Origin: JBEKSX01 sp049516635
GTDB lineage: Bacteria; Bacteroidota; Ignavibacteria; Tepidaquicellales; OLB5
Reading direction: 5' to 3'
DNA length: 64,000 nucleotides
Assembly (NCBI GenBank): GCA_049516635.1
Contig: JBEKSX010000002.1
Location: 1 to 64,000 of the forward strand
Shown: positions 33,422 to 41,376 of the stretch, one piece after another
How the letters are laid out: every line of letters starts with the position of its first letter
Position numbering within the stretch: the stretch's first letter is position 1
Notes under the pieces: model-generated
What the model was told of the DNA's origin: nothing
The model's database searches: none
Seen by the model: only the letters and a program-made list of their open reading frames with translations
Position numbers and translations under genes: made by a program

Positions 33422-34501
33422 TTATTTTATTTTATACCTTTGAATTGCCAGATTTAGCACAGTGTTAATCAAATTGTCATACTCTATACCTGCGGCACGG
33501 GCAGCTTTTGGAAAACACGAATTATCGTCCGGATTCGGCAAAATCCCCGGTAACGGGTTCACCTCTATTATATAGGGATTTTCATGGGAGTCACACCGGA
33601 TATCGATCCGCGCCCAATCCTTTATTCTCAATACTTTATAAGCCTGCAGGCAAATATCTTCTATATTTTTCTTCAGCTTAGGACTTATTTTTGCGGGACA
33701 GGTAAAAATATCGAGCTTGTTCTCCCGGGTGTCAAAAAACCATTTTACTTCGTAAGAATATATTTTATTAAATCCTTCCGGAACGCAATCCAGATTTATT
33801 TCCACTATTGGCAAAACCCTTGTATCGGAACCGTTTCCCAGCATTGCAACGGTGAATTCCCTGCCTTCCAGAAAATCCTCTATAATAGAGGGCTGACAGT
33901 AATCTTTCCATATCCTATCGACCTCGCGGTTGAGTTCATCCTTCGAATGTACAATACAAGTATTATAAATACCCTTCGATGAACCTTCATGGAGCGGCTT
34001 CACAAACCCAGGGAAATTAATCTTATACTGACCGTTAATCCTGCTGTCCGTGATAAAGAAGTTAGGTGTTGGAATATTATAGTAAGTAAGAATTTCTTTG
34101 CATCTTGATTTATCGTGGCAGATACCGATGGTTACCGGGTCACTCGCTGTGTAAGGAATATTAAGAAGCTCTAATATGGTAGGTAAATAAGATTCTCTTG
34201 CCGGACCGCCGTAGCCTTCAGCCAAATTGAAAACGATATCGGGTCTTTCGTTTCTTAATCTTTGATATGCATTCTCATCCGCTTCGATGAGAACAACTTT
34301 ATGACCTGCTTTTTCTAATGCAGAGCGAATTGCATCGATAGTCTCCCTATCATCCCACTCCGCATATTTATCGGATAGACGTTCCGAATAATTCTTTACA
34401 AGATTATCATCAAAATATTTTTGAAGCTGGTTGTCCCGGGAAGTTTTTGAAACTTCAGCTTCAATTTCTTTTTTTATATTAAAAGTTATACCAACTTTCA
34501 T
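33422..34501 (-). CDS. ATP-grasp ligase, D-Ala-D-Ala ligase-like (first copy)
   Basis: This 359-residue ATP-grasp protein has MKVGITFNIKKE at the very start, ERPDIVFNLAEG, IPYTASDPVTIGICHDKSR, FPGFVKPLHEGSSKGI, EDFLEGREFTVAMLGNG and DWARIDIRCDSHENPYIIEVN. It is a diverged paralogue of the next gene, so two successive ligations or two different substrates are likely. The first strand begins at residue 2, so the ATG at 34501 is right. A promoter of the Bacteroidota type lies only a few bases upstream, making the leader very short. It heads the four-gene leftward operon ending with kamA. Confidence 0.88.
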   Translation of the reverse strand: MKVGITFNIKKEIEAEVSKTSRDNQLQKYFDDNLVKNYSERLSDKYAEWDDRETIDAIRSALEKAGHKVVLIEADENAYQRLRNERPDIVFNLAEGYGGPARESYLPTILELLNIPYTASDPVTIGICHDKSRCKEILTYYNIPTPNFFITDSRINGQYKINFPGFVKPLHEGSSKGIYNTCIVHSKDELNREVDRIWKDYCQPSIIEDFLEGREFTVAMLGNGSDTRVLPIVEINLDCVPEGFNKIYSYEVKWFFDTRENKLDIFTCPAKISPKLKKNIEDICLQAYKVLRIKDWARIDIRCDSHENPYIIEVNPLPGILPNPDDNSCFPKAARAAGIEYDNLINTVLNLAIQRYKIK

Positions 34502-34514
34502 AAAATATTTTATG

Positions 34515-34544
34515 CAAATATAACATTATACACATCATTGTCAA
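34515..34544 (-). promoter_or_regulatory. Bacteroidota-type promoter for the ATP-grasp/kamA operon
   Basis: On the minus strand: TTG (34544-34542), 19-base spacer, TATATTTG (34522-34515), which fits TTG-N19-TAnnTTTG. The same TTG begins a TTGACA. The start codon is at 34501, so the transcript would have a leader of only several bases. Confidence 0.6.
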
Positions 34545-34888
34545 GATGTTTTACGTTTTTTTTAAAATTTATTTTTAAAAATATTTTTAGAGTTTTTTCA
34601 TTAATATCTCTTTATCTGTACCAAAATATTTTTTTATGAAAAATATTTTTCTATTAAGGTTAGACAATCGAAAATGAAAAGAGATTAAAAATATTTTTTA
34701 CAAAAAGATTTATAATTTATAGTATAACTTCTTCAGTCATATTTAAATTATTCCAATAAAAATAATTTAAAATACTTTATGAAAAACATAACCAATATAC
34801 CTTAGACTTTTCTTCTTTCTTCTAATAAAAAGATAAACCGGACTATCCTCTTCATACCTTTTACCTTTATCTAATACTACGAACTAAA
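34545..34888. other. A/T-rich intergenic region between divergent genes
   Basis: About 345 bases of very A/T-rich DNA with many ATTTTT and TATTTT runs, containing no gene. It separates the leftward ATP-grasp/kamA operon from rightward prfA. No specific operator or riboswitch was recognised. Confidence 0.5.
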
Positions 34889-34919
34889 TTGAATCTTCAA
34901 ATGCAATAAAGTATTTTCG
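34889..34919 (+). promoter_or_regulatory. Possible promoter for prfA
   Basis: TTG (34889-34891), 20-base spacer, TATTTTCG (34912-34919), one mismatch from TAnnTTTG. The leader to the ATG at 34948 would be about 20-25 bases and includes AAAGGTAAC as a weak ribosome site. Confidence 0.4.
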
Positions 34920-34947
34920 TAATCACACAAAGGTAACAAAATCAGAT

Positions 34948-36018
34948 ATGTTCGACAGGTTAGAAAAAGTCAAAGAAAGATATAACGAGATAGCGGGACT
35001 TCTTAATAAACCGGATGCAATGTCCGACCAGAAGGAGTATATCAAATTATCAAAGGAATATTCTGAACTTACAGAGATAATAAACACATACGATAATTAT
35101 AACAAGATTAAGCAGGATCTCGAAAACACCAAACAGCTTATCTACGATACGAACGATTCCGAGATGAAAGAGCTTGCAAAAGCGGAGGAACTTGAACTGT
35201 CTGAAAAACTTCATCTTATCGGAGAAACCTTAAAAGAGCTCCTCGTACCTAAGGACCCCAACGATGCTAAGAATGCAATACTCGAAATAAGGGCCGGCAC
35301 GGGCGGTGAGGAGGCAGCGCTCTTTGCCGCAGACCTTTACCGGATGTACACAAGGTATGCCGAGAGAGTGGGATGGAAAATGGATACCATCACATTCAAC
35401 GAATCATCGGGTTTGGGCGGATTAAAGGAGGTCATAGTTAACGTCACCGGGAAAAACGTATACGGCACCCTAAAATACGAAAGCGGCGTACACAGGGTAC
35501 AAAGAGTGCCTGTAACAGAAGCCCAGGGGAGGGTTCACACTTCCGCTGCATCGGTAGCTGTATTGCCTGAAGCAGAGGAGGTTGATGTTGAAATCAATCC
35601 AACTGATCTAAAAATTGATGTATACCGCTCCGGCGGTGCAGGCGGACAAAATGTTAACAAGGTGGAAACAGCGATACGCATTACGCACATACCCACCGGT
35701 GTGGTTGTTACCTGCCAGGATGAACGCTCACAGCTGAAGAATAAGCAAAAGGCAATGAAGATACTGCGTTCAAGACTGCTTGAAGCAGAAATAGAAAAAC
35801 AGGATAAAGAGGTATCCGATAAACGTAAATTGATGGTAAGAAGCGGTGACAGAAGCGATAAGATAAGAACATACAACTTCCCACAGAACAGAGTTACAGA
35901 TCATCGAATTGGACTGACTCTATATAACCTTTCTCAAATTATTGATGGTGACATCGACGAGCTTATCGAGAAACTAAAGATAGCGGATAGAGCCGAGAAG
36001 CTGTCTGAAAGTAATTAA
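34948..36018 (+). CDS. prfA: Peptide chain release factor 1
   Basis: This 356-residue protein recognises UAA and UAG stop codons and triggers peptide release. It has the domain I helices, EIRAGTGGEEAALFA, and the catalytic loop SGGAGGQNVNKVETA, with GGQ at about residues 231-233. RVTDHRIGLTLYNL is near the end. Length and motifs are typical of RF1; RF2 would have a different codon-recognition loop and a programmed frameshift, which is not seen. It is the first rightward gene after a divergent promoter region. Confidence 0.96.
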   Translation: MFDRLEKVKERYNEIAGLLNKPDAMSDQKEYIKLSKEYSELTEIINTYDNYNKIKQDLENTKQLIYDTNDSEMKELAKAEELELSEKLHLIGETLKELLVPKDPNDAKNAILEIRAGTGGEEAALFAADLYRMYTRYAERVGWKMDTITFNESSGLGGLKEVIVNVTGKNVYGTLKYESGVHRVQRVPVTEAQGRVHTSAASVAVLPEAEEVDVEINPTDLKIDVYRSGGAGGQNVNKVETAIRITHIPTGVVVTCQDERSQLKNKQKAMKILRSRLLEAEIEKQDKEVSDKRKLMVRSGDRSDKIRTYNFPQNRVTDHRIGLTLYNLSQIIDGDIDELIEKLKIADRAEKLSESN

Positions 36019-36124
36019 TACTCAATTATTTCAATATTGAAGACACAGGAGTTTATGATATTAATTCCCGGTAAATATTGACACTTTGTACATTTTAGGC
36101 AATATTTGAAAAAACCGGAATACA

Positions 36125-36355
36125 ATGTCAAAATCAATTACTCTCAATCTCGATAATAATGTATTTAAACTCTTTGAAGAAGCTGCAAAGGACGAAGGAA
36201 GAAGTCTTGCCAGTTTCATAGAATTTGCCGCACTCTCATACTTAGCAAATGAAAATTATAACGAGAATGAAAAGAAAACGGAGATCGTCATAGATAAGAA
36301 ATTTATTCATAGCATAACGAAGGGTTTAATAGATTCTAAAAAAATTAAGATTTGA
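36125..36355 (+). CDS. Ribbon-helix-helix (CopG-like) small DNA-binding protein
   Basis: This 76-residue protein opens SKSITLNLDNNVFKLFEEAAK and continues DEGRSLASFIEFAALSYL, the strand-helix-helix pattern of CopG/Arc repressors, many of which are antitoxins. The C-terminal half is charged (NENEKKTEIVIDKKF). No intact toxin follows; only two tiny open frames lie in the next 300 bases. It may be an orphan antitoxin or a stand-alone regulator. No RBS is obvious before the ATG. Confidence 0.7.
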   Translation: MSKSITLNLDNNVFKLFEEAAKDEGRSLASFIEFAALSYLANENYNENEKKTEIVIDKKFIHSITKGLIDSKKIKI

Positions 36356-36406
36356 ACTTTTGGTTAAGCTTAATATTTAAAAACTCAAAATCATTTATAA
36401 ACAACA

Positions 36407-36662
36407 ATGGCAATCAAACACATCACGCATCACATCAAAAGTAAAGTATCCTACGCAAAGGAAGCAATAAGAGAATAAAGATAAGGAGATGCTTGAGATG
36501 ATAATAAATGCTCTCGTCTCCGCAGATGAAATGCATAAGAAAATTGCTCTGGGCAAACTGAAATACACGGGATTAAACCTTGAGCTCGGCTTACCGCCGA
36601 AGGTGGTAATAAAGTTTGCGGGGTATACAGCAGGTTATCGATGTAAAAATTCTCATATCTGA
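36407..36662 (+). other. Two tiny open frames, possible gene remnant
   Basis: ATG at 36407 opens a 23-codon frame (to 36478). A second ATG at 36498, nine bases after an AGGAG, opens 54 codons (to 36662) with LGKLKYTGLNLELGLPPKVV. Neither is recognisable. They follow the RHH gene directly, so they may be remnants of a toxin or other partner. Confidence 0.3.
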
Positions 36663-36745
36663 ATTCTCTTCCCACAAATTACATTTCTTACATAGTTGTT
36701 CTGATTTGTAATCAATAAATTAATTGCAGTAAACTAATTATTTAC

Positions 36746-37105
36746 ATGACCAATCAACACATCGAAATCACGGATGAATTCGTGAAGAAAAAAGTCTCAA
36801 CAGGCAGGCAGTATATACTCGTGCATTTAATAAAAGGTCCGAAATATGAATCAGATCCTGAATCGGCAGATGAAATCCAAAAAGCACACCTGCGTTTTTT
36901 GTTCAAGCTTAAAGAAGAAGGTAAATTATTGCTTGTCGGACCTCTTATGGAGAAAACCGACCTGAGAGGCATAGCTATCTATAACATACAAGAACCGGAA
37001 GAAGTGAAAAAAATCGCATCAGAAGATCCTGCAGTACAGGCAGGATTGTTTACAATAGAGATCTACCGCTGGTTCGGGATACCGGGAGACGGCCTGCCAT
37101 TATAA
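36746..37105 (+). CDS. YciI-like protein
   Basis: This 119-residue protein matches the YciI-like dimeric alpha/beta barrel family: YILVHLIKGPKYES, IQKAHLRFLFKLKEEGKLLLVGPL and EPEEVKKIASEDPAVQAGLF, which ends in the usual YciI block with the AGLF motif. The family's biochemical role is unclear; conserved His and Asp residues suggest an enzyme or sensor. It is monocistronic in appearance. The ATG at 36746 gives a normal length with a short N-terminal extension. Confidence 0.88.
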   Translation: MTNQHIEITDEFVKKKVSTGRQYILVHLIKGPKYESDPESADEIQKAHLRFLFKLKEEGKLLLVGPLMEKTDLRGIAIYNIQEPEEVKKIASEDPAVQAGLFTIEIYRWFGIPGDGLPL

Positions 37106-37210
37106 AATAATTCGATATTATTTATATCTCTTGAGATTTTTTAGCCCGCAGGATTGTTATCTCATTCACCCCTGTGTACTTAAATAATTATAGTTTAACT
37201 ATATAATTAT

Positions 37211-37675
37211 ATGAAAAAAACGTTTAAAATAGGGCTTTATGTTTTAATTATTTTGTTCCTTTTGATACAGATCTATCGCCCCGAAAGGACACGGACGGAC
37301 GAGATCACAAAAGACCATTTAACTAAAGTAATGAACGTTCCGGATAATGTTCAGAGCATTCTGAAACACTCATGTTATAACTGTCATTCGGAACAGACGG
37401 AATGGCCATGGTACAGCAATGTAGCTCCAGTCTCATGGCTCGTAATTTCAGACGTTACCGGTGCCAGGGCTAAAATGAATTTCAGCCAATTCGGAAAATA
37501 CGCTAAAGATAAACAGGCAATCAAGCTCAGCAGGATCTGTGACCGCATTACCGATAAAGATATGCCCCCGACTAAATATACGATGATACATACGGATGCA
37601 GTTCTTTCGCAGGAAGACAGAGATATACTTTGCAAATGGGCAAATGCCGTATCGGATACGCTCGGAAGCAACTAA
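37211..37675 (+). CDS. Heme-binding domain protein (membrane-anchored)
   Basis: This 154-residue protein has one N-terminal membrane helix (about 6-22) and a periplasmic Haem_bd domain. The heme-attachment motif is CYNCH (about 55-59) in SILKHSCYNCHSEQTEWPWYS, followed by VAPVSWLVISDV and a late DKDMPPTKY. It should bind one c-type heme; no partner electron carrier is adjacent. The domain is common in Bacteroidota-type genomes with unknown function. Confidence 0.9.
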   Translation: MKKTFKIGLYVLIILFLLIQIYRPERTRTDEITKDHLTKVMNVPDNVQSILKHSCYNCHSEQTEWPWYSNVAPVSWLVISDVTGARAKMNFSQFGKYAKDKQAIKLSRICDRITDKDMPPTKYTMIHTDAVLSQEDRDILCKWANAVSDTLGSN

Positions 37676-37729
37676 GATATATCTCTTTTTAAAAATATAC
37701 TTTTTAAAATCTAACTAAAGGAGGAACTA

Positions 37730-38257
37730 ATGAAACAGCAAATTTTTTTCATCATTACTTTAATCTTTTTTGCTGCAGTAAGTCTTAAGACTTATTCACA
37801 GGATGATATGGCACCACCTAAACCTGCCGACAACAAAGTTATGGATGCTATGGTAGGCGACTGGACCGGCGAAAGTACAATGATGGGTATGAAATTCACC
37901 GATGATATGAAAAGTTACTGGGCGATGAACCACCAGTATATTATTATGGAGAGCGCCATGACAAGCAAAGATAATCCAAAAACCAAGTATTCGGGCATAG
38001 GAATTCTCGGCTTAGACAAGGACGGGAATCCTGTAATGTGGTGGTTCGATGACTGGGGCGCATCGGCTATGATGAGCGGGGCGGGAACGTTTGACGGAAT
38101 GAAGTGTCATATTATATCGACAGGTGCGATGGGTAAGGATGACAGAACGATATCGTTCAAAGAAGGAAATCTGGTGATGAGCTGGGAAGAAACCATGAAA
38201 GCCAAGGACGGCAAAGATATGACGATGAGCGGAGAAACGGTATACAAGAAAAAATAA
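37730..38257 (+). CDS. Secreted DUF1579 family protein
   Basis: This 175-residue protein has a signal peptide (KQQIFFIITLIFFAAVSLKTYSQ) and a DUF1579 domain beginning MDAMVGDWTGEST, then YWAMNHQYIIMES, GIGILGLDKDGNPVMWWFDDWG and a lipocalin-like strand series. Function is unknown. It has an unusually strong ribosome site for this genome, AAAGGAGG (37717-37724), six bases before the ATG, suggesting high expression. A strong terminator follows at 38283. Confidence 0.88.
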   Translation: MKQQIFFIITLIFFAAVSLKTYSQDDMAPPKPADNKVMDAMVGDWTGESTMMGMKFTDDMKSYWAMNHQYIIMESAMTSKDNPKTKYSGIGILGLDKDGNPVMWWFDDWGASAMMSGAGTFDGMKCHIISTGAMGKDDRTISFKEGNLVMSWEETMKAKDGKDMTMSGETVYKKK

Positions 38258-38282
38258 AAGTTTCATATCAAGCTATGTTATC

Positions 38283-38317
38283 AAGACTTCAGGGGTCTAA
38301 CAGACATCTGAAGTCTT
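38283..38317 (+). terminator. Rho-independent terminator after the DUF1579 gene
   Basis: Stem AAGACTTCAG/CTGAAGTCTT encloses a 15-base loop and leads straight into TTTTTT. It is 26 bases after the stop. Confidence 0.85.
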
Positions 38318-38461
38318 TTTTATTTTAGATGCATACCTAATAAGGAAAGCATTTGAACATCTAAGTTTCAAAGTGAGTTAATCTAATTTAGATAGAAAGA
38401 CATTTTGTTATTTAGTATCTTGCAGAACAAAATTTAATATTTTTCACTAGAAACTGGATAA

Positions 38462-40006
38462 TTGAAACGCTTTTTACAATCCCCCTTCAATATTCTTATT
38501 TTTCTTCTGGTATTAATCGGTACATTTTTACATTTCGCACCATTCTTAACATATCAAAGGTTAGTATATTCGATATCCGAGGACGGTTATTATATGCTGA
38601 CAATAGCCCGTAATATCGCTGAAGGTCACGGCATGAGCACGGCGAACGGAACGATTCCAACAAACGGAACACAGCCCCTGGTCACATTCATCCTGGCAGG
38701 AATATTTTATTTTGCCAGCGGAGAAAAGATACTTTCCCTACAACTGATCGTAATAATGCAATGGATAATAGCGGTGATCACATCGGTTCTGATATATAGA
38801 TTGGGTATTCGTTTGTTCAGTGACAAGCCCGAAGGAAAGAGAATATCAATGCTGGCAGCTGCCGTCTGGTATTCGGGCCCCATGACCCTGATGCATACGA
38901 TGAACGGGCTTGAAACGGAATGGTATACGCTTATAGTGGTTTTTATCACCACAATAATTATTTTTCGAAATGAAACGCTCAACCTGCGTTTTTCCATACT
39001 CATCGGTTTTTTTTTCGGGATAGCTTTCTGGATCAGAAATGATGCTATCTTCCTGATTTCAGCTATCGGACTTGTTCTTTTGATGCCCGGACTATACCCG
39101 ATGAGCATCGGTTTCGTGAAGCGTCTGGCTTATGTTATTATGATAGGTCTGACCTCTTTCATCATCGCTTCACCCTGGCTGATATATAATAAGCTTAGCT
39201 TCGGAAGAATAATGCCTATTAGCGGTTACGCCCAGATGTTCGAAGTCAGGTATGGAGGTAATTTTATCAACCTCCCAAGGATCATTGTGGAATACATCGT
39301 GATGTTTATTCCTATACCCTATGGAGCACAAAAGTATTTACCGGTGTTTATATTCTGTGTTTTATTCATCGTTGCAACATTTATAATCGTACAGAGATAC
39401 TACAAAATTGCAAATGTATATCAAAAGCGTGCTATACTCATTAGCGGAATTTTTCTCATTTTTCTGTGTAACTTTTACGGAACGGTATTTGATTCCTATT
39501 ATTTTCTCCCGCGTCATCTTTTCCCACCCACCGCATTTATGATACTCGGATGGGCACTGGCAATATTCTACGGAACCGGAAAGTTGCGGTTGAAATTTAA
39601 ATATACACCGATGATATGCGGCATAGCTTTTTTGATTATCGTATCGGCTATATCGGTGATAAGGCTCAACCAGTCGAACTTCCATATGCATTTTCAGGAA
39701 GTGGATTGGGTTAAGAACAATCTCGGAGATGATGTCTGGGTAGCATCATTCCAGTCAGGTGCACTGGGTTATTTTCATGATAAGACCATTAATCTCGACG
39801 GTAAGGTAAATCCCGAAGCCTTGAGAGCACGGCAGCGTAACCGTATGCCTGACTATATACTTGAGAAAAAGGTCACATATCTTGTTGATTGGGTAAACCT
39901 CGCTGAGTGGCTGTCTTATACGAAAGTAAGCAGCAATTTTGAAGTTATAATTTGTGATCCGGTAAAAAATCTCACCGTATTAAAGAGAAAAGGAGACACA
40001 GATTAA
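38462..40006 (+). CDS. GT-C fold membrane glycosyltransferase-like protein
   Basis: This 514-residue protein has about ten to twelve transmembrane helices and a C-terminal soluble part. The first loop carries an acidic motif, YSISEDGYYMLTIARNIAEG, as in GT39/GT-C family enzymes that use lipid-linked sugars. Later there is GLETEWYTLIVVF and HLFPPTAFMILG. It would transfer a sugar to protein or lipid on the periplasmic face. The start is TTG at 38462. The partner substrate and lipid donor cannot be told. It stands alone, before a convergent epimerase gene. Confidence 0.75.
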   Translation: MKRFLQSPFNILIFLLVLIGTFLHFAPFLTYQRLVYSISEDGYYMLTIARNIAEGHGMSTANGTIPTNGTQPLVTFILAGIFYFASGEKILSLQLIVIMQWIIAVITSVLIYRLGIRLFSDKPEGKRISMLAAAVWYSGPMTLMHTMNGLETEWYTLIVVFITTIIIFRNETLNLRFSILIGFFFGIAFWIRNDAIFLISAIGLVLLMPGLYPMSIGFVKRLAYVIMIGLTSFIIASPWLIYNKLSFGRIMPISGYAQMFEVRYGGNFINLPRIIVEYIVMFIPIPYGAQKYLPVFIFCVLFIVATFIIVQRYYKIANVYQKRAILISGIFLIFLCNFYGTVFDSYYFLPRHLFPPTAFMILGWALAIFYGTGKLRLKFKYTPMICGIAFLIIVSAISVIRLNQSNFHMHFQEVDWVKNNLGDDVWVASFQSGALGYFHDKTINLDGKVNPEALRARQRNRMPDYILEKKVTYLVDWVNLAEWLSYTKVSSNFEVIICDPVKNLTVLKRKGDTD

Positions 40007-40113
40007 TATTTAATTGTAAGAAGAAGAAGGGCTTTAAATATTCAGCACAAAATAATTCCAATATATGAAAAAAATTTTACCCGAAATGGAAATGTACAGA
40101 AAGAAAAGAAGAA

Positions 40114-41016
40114 TTAGATCACCGTTCTCAGTGCATCGAGTGCTCCGGGAAATTGAAATTCATACCCAAAATGCTGAAGCTTTTTGGGGAGGGCTTTTCT
40201 GCCTGTAAGTACAAGCTCTGACATTTCACCGAAAAGAATTTTCATGAGAAATGCCGGCACTGGAAAATATGAAGGGCGATGAAGAACTTTCCCCAATTCA
40301 AAGCAAAAATCCTTCATCATCAAAGGATTGGGAGAAATTGCGTTTACTGCTTTGCGGATATCGTTATGATCGAGTACGAACAGATAGGTCCCGATAATAT
40401 CATTAATGTGTATCCACGAAAAATATTGTTTCCCGTTCCCGGGATAACCTCCCGCAAAAAATTTGAACGGTAAAGCCATTTTTTTAAGTGCGGGTGAATC
40501 AGGTGCCAGGACAAAACCGGTTCTTACAAGTACAACCCTTACGCCTGCTTTTTCCGCTCGCTGTGCTTCAGCTTCCCAATCAGCAGTGAGCTTAGCAGCA
40601 AAAGATGTTCCCGGCGGGGAATCTTCGTAAATATCCCTGTCCCCAGTATCTCCATAATAATCCACACCCGATGCATTTACCAGAACTTCAGGTTTGTTCG
40701 TCATGGAATTAATAAAGTCTACTATTTTTCTCGTTGTATGGATCCTGGAATAATATAACTGCTTCTTAATTTTCTCATTCCATCTTTTCACTCCCATGTT
40801 CATTCCGGCAAGATTGATAACACCATGTAAGGATTCGTTATTCAACGATGTTAAATTGTTCCAGTTCACAATTTTCTTGACATCGGGAAGTTTTAGTCTT
40901 GTAGAAATATCATCACGTGTAACTGCAATGACATCATCCCCCCTGGAGCGAAGAGCAAGTACTATCCGCGGACCGATCAATCCTGTGGCGCCCGTAATTA
41001 ACATTGTTTTAGACAT
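40114..41016 (-). CDS. TIGR01777 family NAD-dependent epimerase-like protein
   Basis: This 300-residue short-chain dehydrogenase-fold protein (YfcH/SulA branch) has GATGLIGPRIVLALRSRGDDV, then VINLAGMNMG, YYSRIHTTRKIVDFI, the motif VNASGVDYYGDTGD and a C-terminal VLTGRKALPKKLQHFGYEF-like block. The family binds NAD(P); the substrate is unknown. It is monocistronic, transcribed leftward, and converges on the GT-C gene. The ATG at 41016 gives MSKTMLITG, placing the Rossmann glycines correctly. Confidence 0.92.
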   Translation of the reverse strand: MSKTMLITGATGLIGPRIVLALRSRGDDVIAVTRDDISTRLKLPDVKKIVNWNNLTSLNNESLHGVINLAGMNMGVKRWNEKIKKQLYYSRIHTTRKIVDFINSMTNKPEVLVNASGVDYYGDTGDRDIYEDSPPGTSFAAKLTADWEAEAQRAEKAGVRVVLVRTGFVLAPDSPALKKMALPFKFFAGGYPGNGKQYFSWIHINDIIGTYLFVLDHNDIRKAVNAISPNPLMMKDFCFELGKVLHRPSYFPVPAFLMKILFGEMSELVLTGRKALPKKLQHFGYEFQFPGALDALRTVI

Positions 41017-41078
41017 TCTATATTAATATCTATTTAAATTTAACTCATAAAATCGATTAAATAACCTCAATAAATAAA

Positions 41079-41100
41079 ACAAGGGAGCACGCTCCCTTGT
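41079..41100 (-). terminator. Terminator-like hairpin upstream of the epimerase
   Basis: Perfect stem ACAAGGGAG/CTCCCTTGT with a four-base loop. A/T-rich bases lie on its left (T-rich on the minus strand). It sits between the starts of two divergent genes, so it cannot terminate either one; it implies a separate short leftward transcript from 41101-41376. Confidence 0.6.
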
Positions 41101-41125
41101 ATAATGACAATAATCTTATTTTAAT

Positions 41126-41282
41126 TTATTTCTTTTTAGATAAAAGTCCCGTTCGGCGAGTAAGTTTCATTTTTCTCAGCGAGGATAGTCCGATTTCAGC
41201 GAAGTGATTTGTACCTACCTGGTCTAATTAGGCCGTTAAGAGACTCATAATTGCCTCTTAGTACAAATGGTGTATATTCCAT
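41126..41282 (-). other. Possible short unannotated gene or small RNA
   Basis: On the minus strand, ATG at 41282 opens 28 codons (MEYTPFVLRGNYESLNG..., stop at 41196). An overlapping frame continues to a stop at 41126 and reads NHFAEIGLSSLRKMK and LTRRTGLLSKKK. The two could be one small gene joined by a frameshift, or the transcript may be an RNA. The terminator-like hairpin at 41079-41100 follows with good spacing. No family is recognised. Confidence 0.35.
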
Positions 41283-41376
41283 AGTATTTTAGAAACTTGT
41301 TAAAATATATCATCATAATTTCAGAAAATGAATTATCTTTTAAATAATATGCATTTATGTTATTTTTTGGTTTAAT

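Noticed and set aside
34948..36018. Possibility of release factor 2 with a programmed frameshift
   Set aside because: The frame is continuous and motifs match RF1; there is no in-frame UGA near the start.
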